DNA from: Clostridia bacterium
Lineage (GTDB): Bacteria; Bacillota; Clostridia; Oscillospirales; CAG-272
NCBI GenBank assembly: GCA_017387685.1
Contig: JAFOEU010000112.1
Coordinates: 1 to 62,108, forward strand
Reading direction: 5' to 3'
Length of the DNA stretch: 62,108 bases
The notes beneath the pieces are model-generated. The model made no database searches and had not been told where the DNA came from. It worked only from the letters and a program-made list of their open reading frames with translations. Positions within the stretch are counted from its first letter, which is position 1. The number at the start of each line of letters is the position of its first letter. This document shows, one piece after another, positions 1-7,993 of the stretch. The translations under genes and the position numbers were made by a program.

Positions 1-53
1 CGTCGTCCTCCGCACCCAAAATCACCTAAAAATTAAGGCTCTCGGGTCGGAGA

Positions 54-160
54 TTTTTTGGCTGACAAATATTCGTCAGCAGCAGGAAAACGCCGATGAT
101 AGTATATTAATACATTCGAGGCGTTTGACGAACTGATGGCGGATATTTGTCGCCAAAAAA
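54..160. repeat. Long imperfect inverted repeat (large hairpin)
   Basis: The outer arms at 54-80 and 135-160 are near-complementary: both read TTTTTTGGC, a one-base bulge, then ACAAATAT from their outer ends. An inner stem pairs AAACGCC (88-94) with GGCGTTT (120-126), so the roughly 107-base unit can fold into one long hairpin. It lies just past the stop of the minus-strand gene at 185-721. The T-run is on the 5' side and the A-run on the 3' side of either strand, so it does not look like an ordinary terminator. A MITE-like relic or structured RNA is possible. The rest of 1-184 shows nothing else. Confidence 0.6.
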
Positions 161-184
161 CTAGTTCGTATTATTCTTGTCACT

Positions 185-721
185 CTATATCTGCCCTACC
201 TCGCCGTCGCAAGCTCTGACGGCAACGTAAAATTCGTCGCCTGCGATAGAAATATTCTTGAGTCCGCCGGGGCTCATATAATATTTACGGCTCCACCCGA
301 AGCCTTTAAAAAAGCACAGACGGAATCTGCAGTTATCAAAGCAGAAGTAGGTCACGCGCTTGTAACGTGTCATCTTCTTGCTTCTGCTGAGACCGCCGAG
401 ATGCGGCTCAACGATGCTTTCGTCCGATATGTGGCTGAAAAAATCGGTGTCAACGGTAAAACCGCCGCGACGAAGCGATGCCATATTGCTTTCGTGCTCC
501 TTGATCTTCCCGGCGAGCACTACTGCGTGGTAAACCGAGCCGAGCGATATCAAAAGCCCGATCCACAAAGTCTTTGAAAGTATCCCGATGACGACAGCGT
601 ACATAAGAAACGAACCGATCCTGTATTTGTTGCCCTCGGTAGCCTTTTTGTGTCGCAGTATCTCCGCCTCAAGCAGATCGCTCAGGATATTGCCGTCCGT
701 GAGCATTTCCCTATCTTGCAT
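185..721 (-). CDS. Small membrane protein of unknown function
   Basis: A protein of 178 residues that I do not recognise. Two adjacent hydrophobic stretches (about residues 36-70) suggest a membrane hairpin, followed by a soluble C-terminal half of about 105 residues rich in aromatic residues. The chosen ATG at 721 shares one base with the TGA of the upstream esterase (TGATG), which implies translational coupling and one operon; a TTG one codon earlier is less likely. It ends in TAG, the only terminal TAG among the genes whose ends I checked in this window. No catalytic motif is visible. A role linked to the esterase is inferred only from the operon. Confidence 0.7.
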   Translation of the reverse strand: MQDREMLTDGNILSDLLEAEILRHKKATEGNKYRIGSFLMYAVVIGILSKTLWIGLLISLGSVYHAVVLAGKIKEHESNMASLRRGGFTVDTDFFSHISDESIVEPHLGGLSRSKKMTRYKRVTYFCFDNCRFRLCFFKGFGWSRKYYMSPGGLKNISIAGDEFYVAVRACDGEVGQI

Positions 722-1473
722 CAATTACATCCCTCAAGCATCCACTTGATCGCCTTTTTGACCCATTCATCCCAGAATGCCCAATTGTGGACGCCGGGAC
801 CCTCATCGTAGGTATAATCAAAGTCGGTCTTCTGCATAAAGTCGCGGAAGGTGATATTGTTCGCGTAGAGGCTGTCCTCCGTGCCGCAGCAGGAGAAGAT
901 CCTCGGCTTTATCTTATCATTCGGAAAGTTTTCGGCAAGCCACATAATATCTGCTTCGCAATTCTTGACGTTTTCACGGAAATCGTCGCCCCAGACCATC
1001 CGTGCCTCGTGCGTCCACGCGCAGACCTGAAGGCGGGCAACTATATCGACGACACCCGAAAGGCTCGCCGCCGCGGAATACTGATCGGGGCACATCAGCG
1101 CGGTATGAAGCGCACCGTAGCCGCCCATCGAAAGACCGCAGATGAAATTATCCTCGCGCCTCTCGCTGAAGCGGAAGGTCTTGCGGATGAATTTCACAAG
1201 CTCATCCGTAACGAAGTCGAAATATCTCTTTCCATACGTCATATTAGTATAATAGCTGTTTTCTCCGTCGGGGCAGACTACCGCAATTTTGAAGTCGGCA
1301 GCGTATCGCTCAATATTCGTCTTTCGACACCAGCCCGAGTGATTATCGTGCATACCGTGAAGCAACCAAAGCACGGGGATCTTTTCCTGATCGCAGCCAT
1401 CCGGAATAATGATGTTTACAGACGTATCGTGATTAAGACATTTTGATCTGAACGTAACGTGAAAAAGTGCCAT
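721..1473 (-). CDS. Alpha/beta-hydrolase, EstA/tributyrin-esterase (esterase D) family
   Basis: A 250-residue alpha/beta hydrolase of the tributyrin esterase/esterase D type, predicted to cleave short acyl or acetyl esters in the cytoplasm. Visible landmarks are the oxyanion-region WLLHGMHDN (residues 36-44), the nucleophile elbow GLSMGGYG with Ser115, a likely acid Asp200 in GTEDSLY, and His229 in GVHNW. The ATG at 1473 is preceded by GAGGAGG at good spacing; an upstream in-frame ATG at 1488 lies inside that ribosome site and is rejected. It is first in an operon with the membrane protein at 185-721. The promoter is at 1498-1527. The natural substrate is unknown. Confidence 0.88.
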   Translation of the reverse strand: MALFHVTFRSKCLNHDTSVNIIIPDGCDQEKIPVLWLLHGMHDNHSGWCRKTNIERYAADFKIAVVCPDGENSYYTNMTYGKRYFDFVTDELVKFIRKTFRFSERREDNFICGLSMGGYGALHTALMCPDQYSAAASLSGVVDIVARLQVCAWTHEARMVWGDDFRENVKNCEADIMWLAENFPNDKIKPRIFSCCGTEDSLYANNITFRDFMQKTDFDYTYDEGPGVHNWAFWDEWVKKAIKWMLEGCN

Positions 1474-1497
1474 AGTAAGCCTCCTCATTTTTCTTTA

Positions 1498-1527
1498 ATT
1501 ATAGCATAATCGCAATATAAATGTCAA
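1498..1527 (-). promoter_or_regulatory. Sigma-A promoter of the esterase operon
   Basis: On the minus strand a consensus TTGACA (1527-1522) and TATAAT (1503-1498) are separated by 18 bases. They lie about 25 bases upstream of the esterase start. Confidence 0.65.
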
Positions 1528-1546
1528 TAGAGAGCAATATCGCGCA

Positions 1547-1575
1547 TTGAATTTTGCACGAAAATATGGTATAAT
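1547..1575 (+). promoter_or_regulatory. Sigma-A promoter of GDPD gene
   Basis: TTGAAT (1547-1552), a 17-base spacer and TATAAT (1570-1575) precede the gene starting at 1604. The promoter is back to back with the esterase promoter. Confidence 0.65.
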
Positions 1576-1603
1576 ATATTCACTAACCGAAAGGAGTCAT
1601 CCT

Positions 1604-2323
1604 ATGTCCGACTACAAAAAATACGATAAAGGATTTATAAATTACGCCCACCGCGGCGCGTCCGAGTATCTGCCCGAGAATACCCTGCTCTCCTTCTACA
1701 CGGGCGTTTATATGAAGGCAAACGGCATCGAGACCGACGTGCGTCACACCAAGGACGGCGTGCTCGTCCTCTTCCACGATAACACTCTCGAGCGTGTGAC
1801 GGGTGATCCGCGTTCCGTTGAGGAATGCACTCTCGCCGAGCTTATGGAGCTTGACGTAAAAAAGGACGGCTACACCGACAAGATCGTTGTTTTTGAAGAC
1901 TTTCTCGCTAAATTCGCCTTCCGCGACATTCTTTTCGCCATCGAGCTCAAGGGTGAGGGCGTTGAAAAGGACACCGCCGACCTGCTTCGCAAGTACGGTC
2001 TTGAGAAAAAGGCTATCATTACGTCTTTTCAGCTCGAATACCTCAAGAATTTCATCGCCTACGCGCCCGAATTCGAATTCGGACTTCTGACTAAGGAGGT
2101 CACCCCCGAGCTTGAAGCCGAGCTTCTCTCAATGGGTGCGACCGAGATCTGTCCCCGCGCCACGCTGATGACCGCCGAGGACGTTGAAAGATGGCACAAG
2201 ATGGGCTTCCGCGTCCGCGCTTGGGGCATCAAGGACGAGGAAATTATGAAATTCGCCTACGATGCGGGCGTTGACGGAATGACCTGCAATTTCCCCGATA
2301 AGCTTGAGGAATACAGAAAGTGA
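1604..2323 (+). CDS. Glycerophosphodiester phosphodiesterase, cytoplasmic
   Basis: A 239-residue GDPD-family TIM barrel that hydrolyses glycerophosphodiesters to glycerol-3-phosphate and an alcohol. Family residues are visible: AHRG with His16 and Arg17, PENT (24-27), Glu43 and Asp45 in GIETDV for metal binding, and the second histidine in LFHDNT (His58). No signal peptide is present. The ATG at 1604 follows AAAGGAG at proper spacing; the upstream in-frame reading from 1547 covers the promoter and is not coding. The gene is monocistronic, between its own promoter and the bidirectional terminator at 2324-2366. It is one of four GDPD genes in the first 23 kb. Confidence 0.93.
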   Translation: MSDYKKYDKGFINYAHRGASEYLPENTLLSFYTGVYMKANGIETDVRHTKDGVLVLFHDNTLERVTGDPRSVEECTLAELMELDVKKDGYTDKIVVFEDFLAKFAFRDILFAIELKGEGVEKDTADLLRKYGLEKKAIITSFQLEYLKNFIAYAPEFEFGLLTKEVTPELEAELLSMGATEICPRATLMTAEDVERWHKMGFRVRAWGIKDEEIMKFAYDAGVDGMTCNFPDKLEEYRK

Positions 2324-2366
2324 AAATGAAAAAGAGTTCGGTGAATCACCGAACTCTTTTTCATTT
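2324..2366. terminator. Bidirectional intrinsic terminator
   Basis: A perfect 20-bp inverted repeat (2324-2343 with 2347-2366) with a GC-rich core GAGTTCGGTG and A/T runs on both sides. It can stop transcription of both the GDPD gene and the convergent yccF-like gene. Confidence 0.9.
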
Positions 2367-2721
2367 ATTTTACCTCTGCTCCAAAAGGGCAGAAGGCGAG
2401 TGTCATAAGCTTGAAGCCCTGAAGACCGAAGGGAATTCCGACTATAGTCACACAGCAAAGCAAGCTTGCGAATAAATATCCCGTCGCAAGCTCCCAGCCG
2501 GCAAATATCACCCAGATGATATTTGCGATAGGATGCTTATCAAAATGTGTGACAACCGTCTTTCCAAACGGCGCAAGCGTAAGCCGTGCCGCCTTAAAGC
2601 ATTGTTTTCCGAGGGGAATTCCGATTATGGTTATCGACAGCAATATACCGGCAAAGAACCAATAGAGTGCCGTAAAAATTCCTCCGAACAGTATCCAGAT
2701 AAGATTACCGAGACAAGACAT
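2365..2721 (-). CDS. YccF-family inner membrane protein
   Basis: A 118-residue YccF-domain protein. The two family repeats are visible: NLIWILFGG followed by a hydrophobic stretch and IIGIPLGKQCFK, then NIIWVIFAGWE followed by a hydrophobic stretch and IVGIPFGLQGFK. This gives two repeated membrane hairpins with the IxGIPxGxQxFK motif. The function of the family is not established. It follows the thioredoxin gene by 14 bases on the same strand, so it is probably the last gene of the GDPD-ftrB-trx operon. Confidence 0.9.
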   Translation of the reverse strand: MSCLGNLIWILFGGIFTALYWFFAGILLSITIIGIPLGKQCFKAARLTLAPFGKTVVTHFDKHPIANIIWVIFAGWELATGYLFASLLCCVTIVGIPFGLQGFKLMTLAFCPFGAEVK

Positions 2722-2735
2722 AATGATCCGCCTTT

Positions 2736-3047
2736 TTACGCCAAAAGCGAAAGGATCTTATCCCGCTTGCAATATCCCACGTACTTCGCCGCTTCCTGTC
2801 CGTTTTTGAAAACGATGAGCGCGGGGATTGCGTTGATCGAGAAAGCGTTTGCAAGCTCGCCCTGCTCGTCAACGTTGATCTTGCCGATCTTGACCTTTCC
2901 GTCAAGCTCTGCGGCAACCGCTTCAAGCTCGGGCGCGAGCATCTTGCAGGGGCCGCACCAATCGGCGTAGAAATCGACGATTACGGGAATATCCGAATGA
3001 AGAACTTCCTCGTCGAAGTTTTCAAGTGTGATCTTAACTTCCATCAT
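2736..3047 (-). CDS. trx: Thioredoxin
   Basis: A thioredoxin of about 103 residues with the active site WCGPC (Cys31, Cys34), the cis-proline region AIPALIVF and normal family length. Two adjacent ATG codons (3047 and 3044) follow AAAGGAT; either may be used. The start is one base after the TAA of the ferredoxin:thioredoxin reductase gene (TAAGATG), so the two are translationally coupled and likely partners: reduced ferredoxin passes electrons through FtrB to this thioredoxin. It is probably cytoplasmic because no signal is seen. Confidence 0.95.
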   Translation of the reverse strand: MMEVKITLENFDEEVLHSDIPVIVDFYADWCGPCKMLAPELEAVAAELDGKVKIGKINVDEQGELANAFSINAIPALIVFKNGQEAAKYVGYCKRDKILSLLA

Positions 3048-3048
3048 C

Positions 3049-3255
3049 TTATCCTTTCGGCTTGTAATAGAGCATACAGTGGCAGAATCCCTCAAACTCG
3101 GGATCCTCCATCTGCTCGCGGAACTCGCGGCAGATACACTTGGTATCCTCGCTCTGCTCGCGTCGGCAGGGGCAGTAGCCGCCCCTCTGTTTCAAACCCT
3201 CGCGGACGATCTTTACCATCTCCGCGTCGGGATTAAGCTGAATCTTTGCGGGCAT
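3049..3255 (-). CDS. ftrB: Ferredoxin:thioredoxin reductase catalytic chain, standalone
   Basis: A 68-residue FtrB-type iron-sulfur protein. Six cysteines occur in three CxC pairs, CPC (28, 30), CIC (40, 42) and CHC (58, 60). This matches the CPC/CxC/CHC signature of the ferredoxin:thioredoxin reductase catalytic subunit, which couples a 4Fe-4S cluster to a redox disulfide. No variable chain (FtrA) is nearby, as is known for anaerobe homologues. The ATG at 3255 shares its A with the TAA of the upstream GDPD gene (TAATG). A longer in-frame reading from 3297 overlaps that gene and is rejected. It sits directly before thioredoxin, its likely substrate. Confidence 0.88.
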   Translation of the reverse strand: MPAKIQLNPDAEMVKIVREGLKQRGGYCPCRREQSEDTKCICREFREQMEDPEFEGFCHCMLYYKPKG

Positions 3256-4106
3256 TACTTCTTGAATCTCTTTCCGGTCTCGTTGAGGTAGGTGCACATT
3301 GCGAGAGTCCAGTCGGTCTGAATGATATCGTAACCGCGGTCAGCAAGCCAGCCCCAGCCGTATTCGGGAGAGATGGTGAAGGAGGTATCGTCGGAATGTC
3401 CTGCTGCGAGCTGGGACTTATAGTTATAAATGATAGCGTTTGCCCAAACGAGCTTGTTATCAGCGTGGAGCTTGTCGATAAATTCGGTAGAGCCAACGCC
3501 CTCGTTTTCATCGGTGAATACGACCTCACATCCAACGTAGTTGATATTGCGGCGCATCATTTCCTCGTGGATACCGTCGTCCTTTCTTACGATGGGAAGA
3601 TAGTAAACCTCGGGAGCGTACTCCTCAACGATATCGAGGATCTCGGTCTTGGGAGAGGACTTAACAACGATCTGATCGAGCATACCGTGTGCGCGGATAG
3701 CGTCGGAGATCTCCTTGGGATGCTCCCAGAACTTGTCGACGTTTATGTAGCATCTGTCCTTGAAGGTGTCGAGAACCTCGTCAAAGGTGCAAAGACCGAA
3801 CTGAGTGTAGTCGCGGTCATAGTTAACGTAACGAAGCTTGCGGATCTCCTCGTCGGTGAGCTGAGGGAGGGAAACCTTGCCCTCGGTGCCGAGGTAGTTG
3901 AGATGGCGATACTCCATCTTGGGGTGGAGGATCCAGAGAGTGCCGTCAGCGGACTTGTTGAGGTCGACCTCGATCATATCCGCGCCGTGGCGAACTGCGA
4001 TCTCGTAAGCAGCCATAGTGTTGCAGGGGATATTACCTCCGCACTCGCCGCGGTGTGCGGCAACGATGATGCGCTCGGAAGCGTCTTTCATAAGATTAAA
4101 AGCCAT
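3255..4106 (-). CDS. Glycerophosphodiester phosphodiesterase family protein
   Basis: A 283-residue GDPD-family protein without signal peptide. Catalytic landmarks are AAHRG (His18, Arg19), Glu46 and Asp48 in MIEVDLN, and His61 in ILHPKM. The C-terminal IIQTDW is typical of the barrel end. It is only distantly similar to the GDPD at 1604. The start is supported by AAAGGAG. It is first in an operon whose next genes, ftrB and thioredoxin, are translationally coupled to it, an odd pairing of lipid-headgroup hydrolysis with a redox relay. The promoter is at 4147-4175. Confidence 0.9.
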   Translation of the reverse strand: MAFNLMKDASERIIVAAHRGECGGNIPCNTMAAYEIAVRHGADMIEVDLNKSADGTLWILHPKMEYRHLNYLGTEGKVSLPQLTDEEIRKLRYVNYDRDYTQFGLCTFDEVLDTFKDRCYINVDKFWEHPKEISDAIRAHGMLDQIVVKSSPKTEILDIVEEYAPEVYYLPIVRKDDGIHEEMMRRNINYVGCEVVFTDENEGVGSTEFIDKLHADNKLVWANAIIYNYKSQLAAGHSDDTSFTISPEYGWGWLADRGYDIIQTDWTLAMCTYLNETGKRFKK

Positions 4107-4146
4107 TTTAATTTCTCCTTTTGGTCAGGAATTTTGTTATGACTAT

Positions 4147-4175
4147 ATTGTACCACAAAATTGCCCGCTTGTCAC
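4147..4175 (-). promoter_or_regulatory. Promoter of the GDPD-ftrB-trx operon
   Basis: On the minus strand GTGACA (4175-4170), 17 bases, then TACAAT (4152-4147). Beyond it, 4183-4218 is an inverted repeat of the form TTGAAAA...GATCAA / TTGATC...TTTTCAA that could be an operator or a weak hairpin. Confidence 0.5.
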
Positions 4176-4277
4176 CACTTTTTTGAAAAAAGATCAAGGT
4201 TTTGATCAAACTTTTCAAGGATTCTCGCCGACACACTTCAAAAACAAAAAATCTGCCAACGGAAATTCTTCTTTTTA

Positions 4278-4306
4278 TTGACCTTTTCTCATTTTTATGA
4301 TAAAAT
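4278..4306 (+). promoter_or_regulatory. Promoter of the lipoprotein gene at 4380
   Basis: TTGACC (4278-4283), a 17-base spacer and TAAAAT (4301-4306), about 75 bases before the start codon. Confidence 0.55.
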
Positions 4307-4379
4307 ATATTATAGTTCCAAAAAGTAAGAATGTTTTACGCAGTTTTACAATCGACAATTCTTTTATAGGAGACTCAAA

Positions 4380-6236
4380 ATGAAATTCAATTTTAAGCTT
4401 ATCGCGCTTTTACTTGCGCTGATGCTCGCGTTTGCCGCATTCGTCGGATGCACTCCCGATGAAGCTCCCGACGAGACCACCGCCGCGATCATCGAAGAAA
4501 CTAACGCACCCGAAACCGAGCCCGCCGCTCCGAGCGTCTTCACTCTCGTTTCAGGCGGCGCTTCAAACGTGCGCATCGTCCGTCCCGCCGATCTAAAGAC
4601 CGACGATATGACCGTCAAAGCGGCTATCGAGATCAGAAAGATCATCAATAACGTAACTGACGTCAATCCCGAGCTTGTCGACGACTGGCTCAAGGACGGT
4701 GCAACCCACGACAGCTCCACACTCGAGATCCTTTTCGGTGCAACCAATTATCCCGAAAGCGCAGAGGTAGTGAACAGCCTTTCCTATGGTGAATACGCTA
4801 TCAAGGCGATCGGAAACAAGATCGTAGTATTCTCATATACCGACGCGGGGTATTCCAAGGCGATAACCTCGCTGATCTCGATCATCCGCGCCTCTGTAAC
4901 CGACGAGGCTGACGGCACCAAGACTCTCTCCATCCCGATTGAAGAGCTGAATATCGTCAAGCAGAGCGATGCTATGACGGCAAGCCTGCCCTCCTTTGAC
5001 GGCGGTAAGTTCTCATCCGTCACTGATATGGGCGACGGATGCTACGGCGTTATCATTAAGGATACCACCCCCGAGCTTTACTCCGCTTACCTCACAAAGC
5101 TTGCGGCAGTAGGATATCAGACCTATTCGACAAACGAGATCGTCGGAAACAAGTTTGCAGTTCTCTATTCCGATAAATACACCGTTAACACCTCTTATTT
5201 CAGCAGCAATAAGGAAGTACGCGTGATCATCGAGCCCTTCGGTGAGCATACGCTCCCCACAAAGAAGAGCGATGCCGCGCCCGTTACCACCTCGCAGATC
5301 TCCATGATCGGCGTTGAGGGCATTTACAACGGCGACTATCAGCAGAACGGTATGTGTATCATCTACCGACTCTCGGACGGCAGCTTCGTCATCGTTGACG
5401 GCGGACACCACGGAAACTCCGGCATCTACGCCGCAAACATCATCAAGGCACTCCGCGAGCAGTCGAAGGACTACGCCAAGACCGACAAGGATATCACCAT
5501 CGCGGCTTGGATCATCTCGCACCCCCACACCGACCACTTCGGAACTCTGATGAACGAATACAAGCAGTTCACCAAGTTCAATTTCGAGCGCATTATGGTC
5601 AACTTCTGGCCCGAGGCGGCGTTTACTACCGCACAGAACAAAACCGCAAGCTTTGCAACGGGTAAATACACAAACTACAACAAGACCGTAAGCGTTGCGC
5701 GCGAGATCGGCGTTGACTACGTCACGCCCCACATCGGTCAGGTATGGTGGTTCGGCGACACCGCATTCGAGATCCTCTACACCCTCGACGCATACCTTCC
5801 CACAGTTGCAAACGCATTCAACACCTCCTCGATCGTATTCCGCTCGATAACCAAGGATGCATCCGGCAAGGAGACCATCGCAATCATCACGGGCGACGCA
5901 ACGGGTCACGCGTTCAACATCTGCAACACCTTGTATAGAAACGAGCTTGCTTGCGATATCCTTCAGGTCGCTCACCACGGCGGAGGCACGGGCGGAGCAA
6001 ACAACGGAACTCAGTCGGCATACTCGCTGATGAAGCCCTCGGTCATCCTCTGGCCCGTCGGTGCAAACCACTTCGCTACCGTAAAAGCAAACACCTACAA
6101 CCACGTCCTCCTCGAGGGCAAGAACCCCAACTACGCCGAGCTCTACGTAGCCGGCTGGCAGGGCAATACGGTTACGATTCCGTTGCCCTATACACTTGGT
6201 ACAGCGATTACTAACAACATAGTTGAACCTAAATAA
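4380..6236 (+). CDS. Lipoprotein with metallo-beta-lactamase-fold hydrolase domain
   Basis: A 618-residue predicted surface lipoprotein. The signal peptide ends in a lipobox (AAFVGC, Cys23), followed by a Thr/Glu/Pro-rich linker. Residues about 55-200 form a module also seen in the lipoproteins at 19704, 21618 and 25434. From about residue 300 a ComEC-like metallo-beta-lactamase fold is visible: VDGGHHG, HPHTDH (381-386), ITGDATGH and VAHHGGG. That fold binds two metals and hydrolyses phosphodiester or ester bonds; the substrate is unknown. The gene is followed after 41 bases by a second lipoprotein, probably in the same operon. Confidence 0.82.
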   Translation: MKFNFKLIALLLALMLAFAAFVGCTPDEAPDETTAAIIEETNAPETEPAAPSVFTLVSGGASNVRIVRPADLKTDDMTVKAAIEIRKIINNVTDVNPELVDDWLKDGATHDSSTLEILFGATNYPESAEVVNSLSYGEYAIKAIGNKIVVFSYTDAGYSKAITSLISIIRASVTDEADGTKTLSIPIEELNIVKQSDAMTASLPSFDGGKFSSVTDMGDGCYGVIIKDTTPELYSAYLTKLAAVGYQTYSTNEIVGNKFAVLYSDKYTVNTSYFSSNKEVRVIIEPFGEHTLPTKKSDAAPVTTSQISMIGVEGIYNGDYQQNGMCIIYRLSDGSFVIVDGGHHGNSGIYAANIIKALREQSKDYAKTDKDITIAAWIISHPHTDHFGTLMNEYKQFTKFNFERIMVNFWPEAAFTTAQNKTASFATGKYTNYNKTVSVAREIGVDYVTPHIGQVWWFGDTAFEILYTLDAYLPTVANAFNTSSIVFRSITKDASGKETIAIITGDATGHAFNICNTLYRNELACDILQVAHHGGGTGGANNGTQSAYSLMKPSVILWPVGANHFATVKANTYNHVLLEGKNPNYAELYVAGWQGNTVTIPLPYTLGTAITNNIVEPK

Positions 6237-6277
6237 ATCAAGCATAACCATCAAATATAAAAATCAGGAGGTAAATT

Positions 6278-7243
6278 ATGAAAAGACTGTTTCTGTTATT
6301 TGTGTGTATATCCACCATCTTTTCTTGCATTTCTTGCATGGGCGGCACTGCAGATGACACCGCGGCGCATATCAATGAAGTAACGCGTTATGACATTACT
6401 ACACAATTTATCCCCGATACTACCCAACCAACAGATAGCGAACCTATCGACGTTGCTCAGTTTATCCTCGATTGGGAAAAATCAATAGATGACTATCTTA
6501 GTCAGGAAAGCAATAAACACCCGGACAAGCTTTATTTAAACGAACCTGACGATGAGCCATTCATTATCTGCTATTACACATTGGCGGAAAAGAACATCGC
6601 AGATTCCGTCATAGCAAAGCACGATATGCAAGCCCTCTTCCCCGAAGCCGTTATCAACCCGCTCACTTACATCAAAATGATAATGATCAAATTTGCCATG
6701 GAGGATTTTACGCAAGAGAGCTACGATAAAATGCTTGAGATCAAAAACAAAGATTCTTTGATAGAAAGGCTGAGCGTTGGCGTTGAAGGCGGCGTTCGCA
6801 TCGCCTATCTCCCTAATATCGATTATTACTGCAAGGATGCCCAAGCAATAGAGCACACCGTACTCTCGCCGATACTCGTTGCCGAGGACAGCGCGGATCT
6901 TATAATCAGATCGAGGGAAGAATACGATAGATATATTGATCTGATGAAAAAAACTAATAGCTCCGATTATTACGCTGAAATGCTTGAAAAGCAAAGAGCG
7001 CTCTATGACGAAGCTTTCTTTGCCGAGAATGCACTGATCATCACACGGATAATCGCACGCAGTTCAGGATCGATACAGCTGAGCGTAAATAACGTATATA
7101 CTTCGGGAGACAAGGCTTACGTTGTTGTAAAAACATTAGAGCCCGGAGGCATGGGAACTGCAGATATGAAGTACCAAAGCTTTTCAATAAGCGTCAAGCA
7201 AAGCGACATCGCCAATGTCAAAGAGCTGATAACTCTTGATTAA
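6278..7243 (+). CDS. Hypothetical lipoprotein
   Basis: A 321-residue protein with a signal peptide and lipobox FSCISC, so it is probably anchored outside the membrane. The mature part is acidic and has no motif I recognise; the C-terminal part has alternating beta-type sequence. It has a very good ribosome site (AGGAGGTAAATT before ATG). It is 41 bases downstream of the metallo-hydrolase lipoprotein and ends at the strong terminator at 7271-7303, so the pair is probably one operon. Confidence 0.75.
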   Translation: MKRLFLLFVCISTIFSCISCMGGTADDTAAHINEVTRYDITTQFIPDTTQPTDSEPIDVAQFILDWEKSIDDYLSQESNKHPDKLYLNEPDDEPFIICYYTLAEKNIADSVIAKHDMQALFPEAVINPLTYIKMIMIKFAMEDFTQESYDKMLEIKNKDSLIERLSVGVEGGVRIAYLPNIDYYCKDAQAIEHTVLSPILVAEDSADLIIRSREEYDRYIDLMKKTNSSDYYAEMLEKQRALYDEAFFAENALIITRIIARSSGSIQLSVNNVYTSGDKAYVVVKTLEPGGMGTADMKYQSFSISVKQSDIANVKELITLD

Positions 7244-7270
7244 CTGTCAAAACGCCAATCTTTTAAAATG

Positions 7271-7303
7271 AAAAAATCCGCGCAAATTTTGCGCGGATTT
7301 TTA
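7271..7303. terminator. Intrinsic terminator
   Basis: An inverted repeat AAAAATCCGCGC / GCGCGGATTTTT with a 7-base loop; it can act in both directions. It ends the plus-strand lipoprotein operon and faces recR. Confidence 0.88.
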
Positions 7304-7310
7304 CCTTTAC

Positions 7311-7392
7311 TTTGCCGAAGGCAAATTATCACTCTCGCGAAGCGAGATTATCACTCTGCCGAAGGCAGATTATCACTCGAGCGAAGCGAGAT
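7311..7392. repeat. Mini-hairpin array H0
   Basis: Four short hairpins with GAA loops follow each other: TTTGCCGAAGGCAAA, CTCGCGAAGCGAG, CTGCCGAAGGCAG and CGAGCGAAGCGAG. They are separated by the linker ATTATCACT. The stems differ but the linker and loop are conserved. The layout resembles the arrays at 44278-44455 and 45782-45949. It lies between the terminator and the end of recR. Confidence 0.75.
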
Positions 7393-7991
7393 CAATATTC
7401 CTTTCGTCCGTCAAACGCACACGCCAGCGTATGCGCATCCGCAAACTCCAGCTCACCTCCGACGGGGATGCCGTTGGCGATCCTCGTCACCTTGATTCCC
7501 GCGGGTTTCAGAAGGCGCGAAATATACATCGCGGTCGCCTCGCCCTCGGTGGTCGGGTTGGTGGCTATGATGACCTCTTTTATGTCCTCGGATGCCACAC
7601 GCTCGATAAGCTCGCGGAGCTTGATATCGTCGGGCGTGATATTCTGCATCGGCGAGAGCATTCCGTGAAGCACGTGGTATACGCCGTTATACTCGCGCAC
7701 CTTCTCGATCGCGATCAGCGATTTCGTGTCCGCAACCACGCAGACGGTGGTGCGGTCGCGCGAGAGGTCGGAGCAGATCGGGCAGACCTCGAGGTCGGTC
7801 AGATTCTGACAGACGGGACAGCAATGGATGTTGCGCTTGGCTTCAAGTATCGCCTCGGCGAATCTCTCTGCCTCCGCCTCGGTCATATCAACGACCGAAA
7901 AGGCAAGACGCATCGCCGTGCGCTTGCCGACACCGCCGAGCTTGCCGAACTGTTCGGCAAGAAGCTCGAGCGACTTTATACTTTCGGACAT
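7392..7991 (-). CDS. recR: Recombination mediator protein RecR
   Basis: A 199-residue RecR of normal length, part of the RecFOR pathway that loads RecA at gaps. Features: N-terminal helix-hairpin-helix (LGGVGKRTAMRLAF), a four-cysteine zinc finger (CCPVCQNLTDLEVCPIC), and a Toprim domain with VVADTKSLIAIE and a C-terminal ATNPTTEGEATAMYI. It starts two bases after the ybaB stop codon and belongs to the conserved dnaX-ybaB-recR cluster. Confidence 0.97.
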   Translation of the reverse strand: MSESIKSLELLAEQFGKLGGVGKRTAMRLAFSVVDMTEAEAERFAEAILEAKRNIHCCPVCQNLTDLEVCPICSDLSRDRTTVCVVADTKSLIAIEKVREYNGVYHVLHGMLSPMQNITPDDIKLRELIERVASEDIKEVIIATNPTTEGEATAMYISRLLKPAGIKVTRIANGIPVGGELEFADAHTLACAFDGRKEY

Positions 7992-7993
7992 GA

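Noticed and set aside
3246-4142. Open plus-strand frame of 298 codons
   Set aside because: Antisense to the GDPD gene at 3255-4106, which has a clear start, motifs and operon.
5013-6254. Open minus-strand frame of 413 codons
   Set aside because: Antisense to the metallo-beta-lactamase lipoprotein, whose motifs are unambiguous.
7311-7392. Short CRISPR array
   Set aside because: Units are about 22 bases with hairpins that differ in stem sequence and only a 9-base constant linker; there are no constant repeats with unique spacers.
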